Origin: CADEED01 sp020442965
GTDB taxonomy: Bacteria; Pseudomonadota; Gammaproteobacteria; Steroidobacterales; Steroidobacteraceae
Length of the DNA stretch: 64,000 bases
Assembly (NCBI GenBank): GCA_041395525.1
Contig: JAWLAH010000002.1
Span: 186,001-250,000, forward strand
Reading direction: 5' to 3'
Shown here: positions 8,335 to 16,016 of the stretch, in pieces
How positions within the stretch are numbered: position 1 is the first letter of the stretch
Layout: every line of letters starts with the position of its first letter
The notes under the pieces: model-generated
What the model saw: only the letters and a program-made list of their open reading frames with translations
The model's database searches: none
What the model was told of the DNA's origin: nothing
Program-made: the position numbers and the translations under genes

Positions 8335-11300
8335 ATGTCAAACACCGGGGCGCAGGCTCCAATCGACATTCACGCGGTTCGGGAACCGGACCCGAATACC
8401 CAGTCGACGTTTGTCGCGGACGACACGATCCCGGCTGGCTTTTCCCTGCGTCGTTTGCACGCGACCTTGAAGCAGCAGTTACGCACGCTGCGCAGCGCGT
8501 CCCGCAGCGATCGGATCGACGTACGTGCGCTCTTGCAGGTTGTTAGTAGTTGTTATGAACGCTTCGACGACGAGCGCCGCGGTATGGTGCGTTCGATGCA
8601 GCTCATGTCGGACGAGGCGCGCGTCCTGGGATCGGATCATGGTGTCGGCGGGCTCGAGCATCTGCGGGTCATTCTCGATCACATCAAGGACGTCGTCATT
8701 ACGGTCGGTGCGGAAGGCGCGATCGAGACGGTCAATCCGATGGCCGAGCGGATCTTTGGATATGCGTCCTCGGAAATTTTCGGGCGCGGACTCGAATTGT
8801 TGTTACCGGAGATCGCGATCGGAGGCACGGTCGCCGAGGGTTTGGCGACGCTGGCCGCCGCGTGCGATTCCAGCGGCGCCGGCATGCCGAGCGACGAACT
8901 CATTGCGCGTCGCAAAGATGGCGGACGGTTCACCGCGGAGATCGCGGTCAGTAGCGCGCGTACCGGGCGAGCGCAGGTGTATGTCGTATGCCTGCGAGAC
9001 GTGTCGGAACGATTGAATAGTGAACGCCAGCTACGCGAGAGTGAAGCGCGTTTTCGTACGTTGGTCGACAATGCACCCGAAGCGATTCTGGTCCTCGACG
9101 TCGACGCCAATCGCTTTGTCGACGCCAACGAGAATGCGACAAGTTTCTTCGGGTATGCGCGCGATGCGCTCTTGTCGATGAGCCCGGAGGATATCAGCGC
9201 CGATTTCCAGAACGATGGTCTGCCGACGGTCGGACCGGTACGAGGCTATGTCGATCGCGCCATGGCGGGCGAACCGCAGACACTCGAGTGGTTGCACCGC
9301 CATGCGAGCGGACAGGAAGTGCTGTGCGAGGTGCGACTCGTACAGCTACCGAGTTCGCAAGGCAGACTGCTGCGTGCGAGCATCACGGATATCCGGAGTC
9401 GCAAGCGTCAGGAGCTTATTACCCACGGCGAACGTGCGGTATTCGAATGTCTCGCCAGCCACTCGCCACTCGAGCAGGCGCTGCAGTCGATCGCGCACCT
9501 GATTGAGTCGGTCTATCCGCGCTATCGCTGCGCGATCAGCTTGCTCTCGCCAGACCGATCCAGCTTACGTCTAATGGTGGCGGCGTCATTGCCGCCGAGA
9601 TTGCGCGCCGTACTCGATGACAGCGCCATCGACTTGCGCCGCGGTACCTGCGCGGCGGCCCTGTATCTCGGTCGGGCGGTAGTCGCGGCTGACATTGCAA
9701 CCGATCCGTACAGCACCGAGCGCCGCGATATCTTGTTAGAGGCTGGCATCCGGGCGATGTGGTCGGTGCCGATCAAGGACGCGGGTGGCAAGTTGCTCGG
9801 ATCGATTGCCATTTGCTCACCGTCGACGGGCTCGCCGGATGCGGCGGAGAGTGAGTTGCAGGCTCACGCTGCGCGGTTGGCCGGCATTGCGGTCGAGCGT
9901 AGTGTCGCCGAAGAGGCCCTGCGCAAGTCCGAAGCACGCTTTCGCGGGCTGTTCGAAACCGTCATGGAGGGTGTCTTTCAGACGACGCACGACGGCCAGG
10001 TGACTTCGGTGAATGATGCGCTGGTGCGCATGCTTGGCTACGATTCGCCCGAGGAGTTGTACGCCTTGCCGAGCGTGGCGATGCTCTATTGGAAGGCGAA
10101 CGATCGACGTCAGCTTGTGCATGAACTCCTGGAGCATGGTTCGGTGCGCGCGCGCGAGGTCGCGCTGCGACGGCGTGACGGGTGTCAGGTGTTCGCCCTG
10201 GCCAGTATCCGCGCTATCCATGACGCGAGCGGCGCGATCGTCTCGCTGGAGGGGACACTTGCCGATATCACGGAGCGCAAGCTCGCCGAACAGGCAGTTT
10301 TTGCCGAGCGCGATCGTGCCCAGGTGACCCTGCAGTCGATCGGCGATGCCGTCATCTCCACGGATGCGGAAGGCTGCGTCGATTATCTCAATCCAGTGGC
10401 TGAGCGACTGACCGGCTGGACACTCGGCGTGGCGCGCGGTAGAGCGGTCGAGGAAGTGCTGGTACTGGTGGACGAATCCACTCGCGAACCGCTCGGCGGG
10501 TTGTTACGACGCGTCCTGACCGATGGTGAGGCGACCGAACCGTCGGATGCGCGCGTGCTCGTCAACCGGCACGGGCAGGATGTGGCGATCCAGGACTCCG
10601 CCACACCGATTCGCAACCGTGACGGCAAGATCACGGGCAGCGTGATCGTTTTCAGCGATGTTACCCACGAGCGGCGCTTGAAGCGCGCGCTGTCTTATCA
10701 GGCGAGCCACGATGCGCTCACAGGGCTCATCAACCGGCGCGAGTTCGACTTGCGGCTCGAGATGGCTGTAGCGACGGCGCAGCGCTGCAAAGCGGAGTTT
10801 GCGCTGCTGTATGTCGATCTGGATCAATTCAAATTGATCAACGACACCTGTGGACACAGCGCCGGCGATCGCTTGCTACGCGACATCACCAGCGTACTGC
10901 AAACGCGTGTGCGCGCCGCGGATACGATCGCCCGTTTAGGGGGCGACGAGTTTGGCGTGTTGCTCGAGAACTGCTCGATCGAGCAGGCCGAGAAGGTGGC
11001 CGAGAATGTCCGCGAGGCGATCCACGGCTATCGATTCAGCTGGGCCGACACCAAGTTGTCGGTCGGCGCCAGCATCGGCGTCGTGCAGATCAATGATCAA
11101 ACGGTCAGCGCGGCCGCGGCACTCAGTGCCGCCGATGTCGCTTGTTATGCGGCCAAGGATGGCGGCCGCAACCGGGTGCACGTTTACGAGAGCGATGCGG
11201 GTTCCAATCGTCATCGTGAAATGCAATGGGTGTCGCGAATTACCCGCAGCGTCGAAGATAACAGGCTGCGGTTGTTCTCGCAGGAAATCGTCGCGCTCGC

Positions 11301-11973
11301 GTCTGTTAGCCCGATCGCCAATTATCACGAGCTCACGGTCCGGTTGTGCGACGAGTCGGGCACGATCGTCATGCCGAACGAGTTCATTCCTGCGGCCGAG
11401 CGCTACAACATCATGTCGATGGTCGACGGCTGGGTGGTCGCACGCGCGATCGAACTTCTGCAAGGTCGGCTCGACCGCAATCAGAGCCTGCCGATGCTCG
11501 CGGTCAATCTCTCGGGGACGTCGCTCAGCAACGAGGACTTTCTCGAATTCATCGTTGGGCGTCTTGCCGATGAACGAATCGCTGGCGGCTTGTGCTTCGA
11601 AATTACCGAGACCGCGGCCGTATCGAGTCTGGCGAACGCCGTGTACTTCATGCGCGAGTTGAAGGCGCGTGGCTGCCGCTTCGCACTGGACGACTTCGGC
11701 AGCGGTTTGTCATCATTCATGTACCTGAAAACGCTGCCGGTTGATTTCCTCAAGATCGACGGCCAGTTCATCGCGCAGATCGAGCGTGACAGTGTGGATC
11801 GAAGCATGGTCGAGGCGATCGCCAAGGTGGGCGAGGCGCTCGATATCGAGACGATCGCCGAGCGTGTTGAAAATGAGGCGACGCTCGATGTGTTGCGGGC
11901 GATCGGCGTGGACTATGTGCAGGGCTTTCACCTGCAGCGTCCGCGTCCAGTCGCGGATTGGCTCGCAGACTGA
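8335..11973 (+). CDS. Multi-PAS/GAF diguanylate cyclase/phosphodiesterase (GGDEF-EAL)
   Basis: This is a soluble cyclic-di-GMP signalling protein of 1212 aa with no transmembrane segment. In order it has a helical N-terminus, PAS (about 110-225), PAS (about 235-350), GAF (about 370-520), PAS (about 530-655), PAS (about 660-780), GGDEF (about 780-955) and EAL (about 965-1208). The cyclase signature is intact as LGGDEF (about 868-873), so c-di-GMP synthesis is plausible. In the EAL domain the signature reads HELTVRL, with Glu kept but the following two positions changed. The other catalytic elements, NLSGTSLSN, EITE and DDFGSGLSS, are present. PAS domains often bind haem, flavin or small ligands; the ligands here are unknown. 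Confidence 0.93.
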   Translation: MSNTGAQAPIDIHAVREPDPNTQSTFVADDTIPAGFSLRRLHATLKQQLRTLRSASRSDRIDVRALLQVVSSCYERFDDERRGMVRSMQLMSDEARVLGSDHGVGGLEHLRVILDHIKDVVITVGAEGAIETVNPMAERIFGYASSEIFGRGLELLLPEIAIGGTVAEGLATLAAACDSSGAGMPSDELIARRKDGGRFTAEIAVSSARTGRAQVYVVCLRDVSERLNSERQLRESEARFRTLVDNAPEAILVLDVDANRFVDANENATSFFGYARDALLSMSPEDISADFQNDGLPTVGPVRGYVDRAMAGEPQTLEWLHRHASGQEVLCEVRLVQLPSSQGRLLRASITDIRSRKRQELITHGERAVFECLASHSPLEQALQSIAHLIESVYPRYRCAISLLSPDRSSLRLMVAASLPPRLRAVLDDSAIDLRRGTCAAALYLGRAVVAADIATDPYSTERRDILLEAGIRAMWSVPIKDAGGKLLGSIAICSPSTGSPDAAESELQAHAARLAGIAVERSVAEEALRKSEARFRGLFETVMEGVFQTTHDGQVTSVNDALVRMLGYDSPEELYALPSVAMLYWKANDRRQLVHELLEHGSVRAREVALRRRDGCQVFALASIRAIHDASGAIVSLEGTLADITERKLAEQAVFAERDRAQVTLQSIGDAVISTDAEGCVDYLNPVAERLTGWTLGVARGRAVEEVLVLVDESTREPLGGLLRRVLTDGEATEPSDARVLVNRHGQDVAIQDSATPIRNRDGKITGSVIVFSDVTHERRLKRALSYQASHDALTGLINRREFDLRLEMAVATAQRCKAEFALLYVDLDQFKLINDTCGHSAGDRLLRDITSVLQTRVRAADTIARLGGDEFGVLLENCSIEQAEKVAENVREAIHGYRFSWADTKLSVGASIGVVQINDQTVSAAAALSAADVACYAAKDGGRNRVHVYESDAGSNRHREMQWVSRITRSVEDNRLRLFSQEIVALASVSPIANYHELTVRLCDESGTIVMPNEFIPAAERYNIMSMVDGWVVARAIELLQGRLDRNQSLPMLAVNLSGTSLSNEDFLEFIVGRLADERIAGGLCFEITETAAVSSLANAVYFMRELKARGCRFALDDFGSGLSSFMYLKTLPVDFLKIDGQFIAQIERDSVDRSMVEAIAKVGEALDIETIAERVENEATLDVLRAIGVDYVQGFHLQRPRPVADWLAD

Positions 11974-11988
11974 GCACGCGCGAGCCGG

Positions 11989-13050
11989 TCAGCGTCGTGC
12001 CAGGAGCCAGTCGACGATCTTCGCGGGCACTAGTTGCCGTGAACTGCCGCTCACGTACATGCCAATATGACCGGTTTCGACCGGTAACGCCTCGTAGTCC
12101 TTGCTACTGACGAGTGATTCGAGCGGTATGCTCGCACTCGGTGGTACGAGGTGATCTTTGGTGGCGTAAATGTTGAGTAGCGGTTGGGTGATAGCGGCGA
12201 GATCAACCACGTGGGCACCAATCGACAAGCCGCCGGTGATGAGACGGTTCTGCTGGAAGAACCATTCGGTGAACTCACGAAACGCGGTCGCTGCCAGATC
12301 GGGACTGTCGAAGATCCAGCGCTCCATGCGCATGAAGGTCTCGAGTTGTGCTGGCGTCTGCGGCGCGCATGCCAGGGCAATGTACTTCTGCTGGGTGAGT
12401 CGAAACGGCATCAAAGCGAGATAAACTGCGTTCAGGAATTCTCCGCTGACATTGCCGTTGCGAGTCATCAACTGCATGTCCACGCCTTGGGCCCACTTGG
12501 AAAGCAGATTCTCCGGCGTCTTGAAGTCGACTGGCGTGACCATCGCGATGAGATTGCGCACGCGTTCGGGGTGCATGGCGGTGTAACAAAGACTGAAGGT
12601 GCCGCCCTGACAGACGCCGAGCAGGTTCAAGGCTGCGATTTTCTGAGTATCGAGAATATGCTGCACGGCGCGGTGCAGAAAGCGATTGAGGTAGTCATCG
12701 AGGCCGATGAAGCGATCGCCGCCGTCGGGGCTGCCCCAATCGATCAGATACACGTCGAGTCCGCGCGCCAGGAGTGATCGGATCAAGGATCGCTCCGGTT
12801 CGAGATCCATGATGTAGGGTCGATTGACGAGTGCGTAGACGATCAAGAGCGGTGCGACTCTTGCGGGTCGAGCGACGGCTCGATAGCGATGCAACGAGAC
12901 CTTGCCGTCGCACCAGACGAGTTCGCGCGGCGTACCGCCTGTTGCGGCGTTGCTGGCGGCCTGCAGCGCCGGGCCCAAAGCGGCGGTTCGTTGCGCGAAC
13001 TGCGCCAGCTCGCCGGCCAATACGGTCGGATCAAACCGGTGATCGCTCAT
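11989..13050 (-). CDS. phaC: Class III PHA synthase catalytic subunit PhaC
   Basis: This 353-aa alpha/beta-hydrolase polymerises 3-hydroxyacyl-CoA on granule surfaces as a complex with PhaE. The lipase-like box is GVCQGG with nucleophile Cys147. The partner residues are Asp299 in ATKDHLVPP and His328 in ETGHIGMY, close to the Cys149/Asp302/His331 triad known from Allochromatium vinosum. The length matches class III (about 355 aa) and not class I (about 590 aa). Its ATG overlaps the stop of phaE by four bases (ATGA), so the two are translationally coupled. A separate class I synthase is encoded 3 kb away. Confidence 0.95.
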   Translation of the reverse strand: MSDHRFDPTVLAGELAQFAQRTAALGPALQAASNAATGGTPRELVWCDGKVSLHRYRAVARPARVAPLLIVYALVNRPYIMDLEPERSLIRSLLARGLDVYLIDWGSPDGGDRFIGLDDYLNRFLHRAVQHILDTQKIAALNLLGVCQGGTFSLCYTAMHPERVRNLIAMVTPVDFKTPENLLSKWAQGVDMQLMTRNGNVSGEFLNAVYLALMPFRLTQQKYIALACAPQTPAQLETFMRMERWIFDSPDLAATAFREFTEWFFQQNRLITGGLSIGAHVVDLAAITQPLLNIYATKDHLVPPSASIPLESLVSSKDYEALPVETGHIGMYVSGSSRQLVPAKIVDWLLARR

Positions 13051-13799
13051 GACCGGGACTTTGGTTTGCCGCGCTTGGCGCTGCGCGTCTTGCGCCGCGC
13101 GTGCGCGGTGGCCGGCGAGGGGCCAGCTTGATCAAGTTGGCTTTCGAGCGTGCGTATGCGCTGGATGAGCGCGTCTGATTCGGTGCGAGTTGGCAGATCC
13201 AGCTGTCGGGCGAGCTGCTCGAATTGCTCACGCTGGGCGAGCTTCAGGGCGTTCACACTGTTCGCGAGCTCGGCTTGCACGCGGCAGAATGCGTCACTGT
13301 GCACGCACGTCGCATAGGCATCTTCGGCGCAGTCGATCCACAGATCGAACAAGGCACGCAGCGTGGGGGGCGGTTGATGAGCGGAACTCTCTTTGTTAGC
13401 GATCAGCCTGGCACGCTCGACGAACTTGGTTGCTGCCGCGTTCGTACTGGCCTGCAACAGTACGATCAACTGCACCTGCAATTGCGCCGCGCGAGCCTGC
13501 AGCCTTTGCATCCGCTGCAGCGCGAGATTCTGCAGCGCATGCGGACCCACGGCCGGAAGGGGTGCACTCATCGCCGCGTACAGCGATTCTGCTGCCGTGC
13601 GTCCGAAGGGCGAAGCGTTCAGCTGTTGTTGCCAGCCCGACAATGCCGAGCTGAGGCCGTCGAAGCCACCTACTTTGCTACCCAGGTCGAGCTGCGCCAG
13701 CAGTGACTTGCCCAGCTCGAGGTACTGGGTCCAGGCGGCGGTTGACTGCTGCAGGAAATCGGCGCTCCAGGCTGGCCCGGCGGATTCGCTGGCTGTCAT
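13047..13799 (-). CDS. phaE: Class III PHA synthase subunit PhaE
   Basis: This 250-aa protein is the non-catalytic partner that activates class III PhaC and keeps it bound to the granule. It is largely alpha-helical and Ala/Gln-rich. It opens with a segment typical of PhaE (WSADFLQQSTAAWTQYLELG) and contains a central FVERARLIANK helix. The C-terminus is very basic (ARRKTRSAKRGKPKSR), which could help bind polyester, DNA or phasin. At 250 aa it is shorter than the roughly 350-aa A. vinosum protein. It is the first gene of phaEC and divergent from phaR, from which it is separated by 243 bases of AT-rich DNA. AGGGA lies just before the ATG. Confidence 0.9.
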   Translation of the reverse strand: MTASESAGPAWSADFLQQSTAAWTQYLELGKSLLAQLDLGSKVGGFDGLSSALSGWQQQLNASPFGRTAAESLYAAMSAPLPAVGPHALQNLALQRMQRLQARAAQLQVQLIVLLQASTNAAATKFVERARLIANKESSAHQPPPTLRALFDLWIDCAEDAYATCVHSDAFCRVQAELANSVNALKLAQREQFEQLARQLDLPTRTESDALIQRIRTLESQLDQAGPSPATAHARRKTRSAKRGKPKSRS

Positions 13800-13935
13800 G
13801 TCCCTAGTACCAGAAGTATGCGCTGCATGAGTCCGTACCGATCGTTTTTATGCGGATACATTGATTTAGATAATATTCGTAAAATATTGAAAAAACAGTA
13901 ATTAAGTAACTTCAATATCTGCCATCGTCATAACT

Positions 13936-13987
13936 GTGAACTCAATCATTTTGCATCGCAAATGCGCTGCGGTATGATCGAGTTCAC
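13936..13987. promoter_or_regulatory. 52-base inverted repeat between phaE and phaR
   Basis: The left arm GTGAACTCAATCAT (13936-13949) and right arm ATGATCGAGTTCAC (13974-13987) are complementary at 13 of 14 positions and flank 24 bases. Inside lies a smaller palindrome, TTTGCATCGCAAA (13950-13962). The element sits in the divergent phaE/phaR control region and completely encloses the best phaR promoter candidate. It has no U-tract, so an operator is more likely than a terminator. PhaR itself is the obvious candidate ligand, by inference. Confidence 0.6.
13951..13978 (+). promoter_or_regulatory. Probable sigma-70 promoter of phaR
   Basis: TTGCAT (13951-13956), 16 bases, then TATGAT (13973-13978), one mismatch from the consensus -10. 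The spacer is rich in TGC/GCA words (GCAAATGCGCTGC), resembling reported PhaR targets. The phasin promoter has the same layout. Autoregulation of phaR is therefore likely. Confidence 0.55.
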
Positions 13988-14042
13988 TGTGACGCAGGGC
14001 ACCACGCCCGCATGATGCTGGGCGCAAGGCGCAAAAACTGCA

Positions 14043-14567
14043 ATGGCCGATATTCGTATCATCAAGAAGTACGCCAACCGTCGCCTCTACGACGCCAAGG
14101 CGAGCCGGCACGTCACGTTCGACGATTTACGCAGGCTGATCGCCGGCGGTGAAAAGATCAAGGTAGTCGACGAGAAGACCAATGAAGATCTGACTCGCTC
14201 GATCCTTTTGCAGATCATCGCGGAGCAGGAGCAGTTAGGTACGCCGGTGCTGTCGAGTGATCTGCTCGAGGCGATCATTCGCTTCTATGGCAATCCGGTG
14301 CAAGAGCTGTTCACGCGCTATCTGGAACAGAGTCTGGGGGGGCTCATGCAACAGCAGAAGCTGATGCAGGCCGAGATGGCTAAAGCGTTGCAGTCGCCGA
14401 TGGCGCCTCTCGCTGAGCTGAGTCGGCAGAATATGGAACTCTGGACACAAATGCAGTCCTCCATGCTCGCGAGCTTCGATCCCACTGCGCCGCGCGAGCG
14501 CGCAGCACAACCACAATCAGCGCCCCGAAAAAAGCATCAAGAATCCCCCCCTAAGCGCAAGCGCTAG
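14043..14567 (+). CDS. phaR: PHA synthesis repressor PhaR
   Basis: This cytoplasmic regulator of 174 aa binds both DNA and PHA. In studied bacteria it represses phasin genes and itself until nascent granules titrate it away. The N-terminal DNA-binding domain (about 1-62) includes the signature IIKKYANRRLYDAKASRHVT. A PHB-accumulation regulatory domain follows (about 65-110) with LLEAIIRFYGNPVQELF. The C-terminal part is Gln/Met-rich and amphipathic and ends in a Lys/Arg tail (PPKRKR). It is divergent from phaEC and 23 bases upstream of a reductase gene. The upstream region carries a promoter inside a long inverted repeat. Confidence 0.95.
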   Translation: MADIRIIKKYANRRLYDAKASRHVTFDDLRRLIAGGEKIKVVDEKTNEDLTRSILLQIIAEQEQLGTPVLSSDLLEAIIRFYGNPVQELFTRYLEQSLGGLMQQQKLMQAEMAKALQSPMAPLAELSRQNMELWTQMQSSMLASFDPTAPRERAAQPQSAPRKKHQESPPKRKR

Positions 14568-14590
14568 TTCGCTGCGGAAAGTCGACCACT

Positions 14591-15355
14591 ATGCAATTGA
14601 AGAACGCCACTGCCGTCGTAACTGGCGGCGCCCGCGGCATTGGCTACGCCATTGCCGAACGGTTTGCCCAGGATGGAGCGAAAATCGCTCTGATCGACCT
14701 GCAAGCAGATGAGATCGAAGCGGCCGCGACGCGGTTGCGGGAAGCTAGCGGTGCAGAAGTCCGTGGCTATGCCGCGAACGTAACGGTGGAGCCGCAGGTT
14801 GAGCTAACGATGCAGCGCATTGCGGCGGATTTTGGTTCGCTCGAAGTGCTGGTCAACAACGCGGGTATCGTCAAGGATGGCCTGCTCCTCAAGGTCAAGG
14901 AGGGCGAAGTACGCGACAAACTGTCGCTCGATCGCTGGCAGGCGGTTATCAACGTCAACCTCACGGGCGTGTTCCTCTGCGGGCGCGAAGCCGCGGCCAA
15001 CATGGTGCAGCTCGGCAACCGCGGTGTGATCATCAATATCTCGAGTGTGTCGCGTTACGGGAACGCCGGCCAGACTAACTACAGTGCCGCCAAGGCGGGT
15101 GTCGAGTCCATGACAGTGGTCTGGGCAAAGGAGCTTGCGCGCTTTGGCATCCGAGCGGCCGCCATCGCGCCCGGCTTTACGCGTACCGATATCCTCGCCA
15201 GCATGAAGCCGGAGAGCCTCGAGCGGATGATTGCGCCGGTGCCAGTTGGACGGCTGGGCGAAGCCAGCGAGATTGCCGCCGCTGCAGCGTTCATAGTGTC
15301 GAACGACTTCTTCAATGGCCGCTGCCTCGATGTGGACGGTGGATTGCGGATCTAG
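14591..15355 (+). CDS. SDR-family 3-oxoacyl reductase (FabG-like)
   Basis: This cytoplasmic short-chain dehydrogenase of 254 aa has the cofactor motif TGGARGIG at 11-18, the NNAG structural motif at 89-92, and the catalytic residues Ser151 or Ser152, Tyr164 and Lys168 (YSAAK). The family reduces 3-oxoacyl-ACP or 3-oxoacyl-CoA with NAD(P)H. A short charged insertion (KVKEGEVRDKLSLDRW, about 101-116) before the active-site region is typical of a FabG subgroup. Its place after phaR and before the phasin gene suggests it feeds 3-hydroxyacyl-CoA to PHA. A housekeeping FabG role cannot be excluded. A dedicated phaB lies 2.5 kb downstream. Confidence 0.85.
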   Translation: MQLKNATAVVTGGARGIGYAIAERFAQDGAKIALIDLQADEIEAAATRLREASGAEVRGYAANVTVEPQVELTMQRIAADFGSLEVLVNNAGIVKDGLLLKVKEGEVRDKLSLDRWQAVINVNLTGVFLCGREAAANMVQLGNRGVIINISSVSRYGNAGQTNYSAAKAGVESMTVVWAKELARFGIRAAAIAPGFTRTDILASMKPESLERMIAPVPVGRLGEASEIAAAAAFIVSNDFFNGRCLDVDGGLRI

Positions 15356-15486
15356 GCCGCGGCCCTTTGACTAATGCGTCGCAAAAGAACTGACTCGTGG
15401 CTGGTACTGCGAATAGAAAATAAGATCTTATAAAACAGCGACTTATCACAATAAATATGGTAAATCGTTCGCGCCAGAAAATTCTT

Positions 15487-15515
15487 TTGCACTGCATACA
15501 AAATGCATGTACTAT
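15487..15515 (+). promoter_or_regulatory. Sigma-70 promoter of the phasin gene with embedded TGC/GCA operator
   Basis: TTGCAC (15487-15492), exactly 17 bases, then TACTAT (15510-15515). The spacer contains the inverted repeat TGCAT-acaaa-ATGCA (15493-15507), so a bound repressor would block polymerase. The upstream words TTTTGCA, two bases, then GCA match the phaR promoter region. PhaR is the likely ligand, by analogy with Ralstonia and Paracoccus phasin promoters. Confidence 0.6.
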
Positions 15516-15557
15516 GGGTACCTACAGTGTTGTTTGGCCCGTATAGGAGTAGTTTCA

Positions 15558-15917
15558 ATGACCGACCGTAATCTTGATGTGAATGCAGTTTTAGAGACAT
15601 ACCGCAGCGCGTATGCGCCCTTTCTTCGCGCCCAGCAGGAAGGCCTCAAGGCTTTCGAGCGCTTGGCTCGCGAGCAGTACGCCGTCGCTGGCGATTACCT
15701 CGAGTTCTCGCTGGATGCAACCAAGGCGGCGATGGACGCCAAGACCGGCGAGCAGCTGGTTGCCGTACAGCGCAAGCTCGGCGAAGAGCTGAACGAGAAG
15801 ATCCAGAAGCATGCGCAGCGTTTCGCGGCGATCGCGACCGAGTCGCAGAAGACCGTGACTGAGTTGTTTGGCGATGCAGCGGTGAAAGCCACCGCTGGCA
15901 AGAAGAAAGCGGCCTAA
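15558..15917 (+). CDS. Phasin family granule-associated protein
   Basis: This amphipathic all-helical protein of 119 aa coats PHA granules. The ATG at 15558 follows TAGGAG with good spacing; the longer frame upstream runs through the promoter and is not used. The sequence has the phasin pattern: a charged N-terminal helix (YRSAYAPFLRAQQEGLKAFERL), a central YLEFSLDATKAAM segment and a Lys-rich end (KKKAA). It stands alone between a strong promoter and a strong terminator, so it is probably a highly expressed monocistronic gene controlled by PhaR. Confidence 0.88.
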   Translation: MTDRNLDVNAVLETYRSAYAPFLRAQQEGLKAFERLAREQYAVAGDYLEFSLDATKAAMDAKTGEQLVAVQRKLGEELNEKIQKHAQRFAAIATESQKTVTELFGDAAVKATAGKKKAA

Positions 15918-15934
15918 GCCCCCGTTCGGGCCGT

Positions 15935-15970
15935 GGGCCGGTGCGACACCCGGCGCGCCGGCCCTTTTTT
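15935..15970 (+). terminator. Rho-independent terminator after the phasin gene
   Basis: GGGCCGGTGCG (15935-15945) pairs with CGCGCCGGCCC (15954-15964) as an 11-bp stem with a single G-U pair, closing an 8-base loop, and is followed by TTTTTT (15965-15970). It begins 17 bases after the phasin stop codon and separates it from the class I phaC gene. Confidence 0.92.
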
Positions 15971-16016
15971 ATGGTAGATCGAGTATGAGCAGATGTTGTC
16001 AGGCGAGGAGTTGAAT

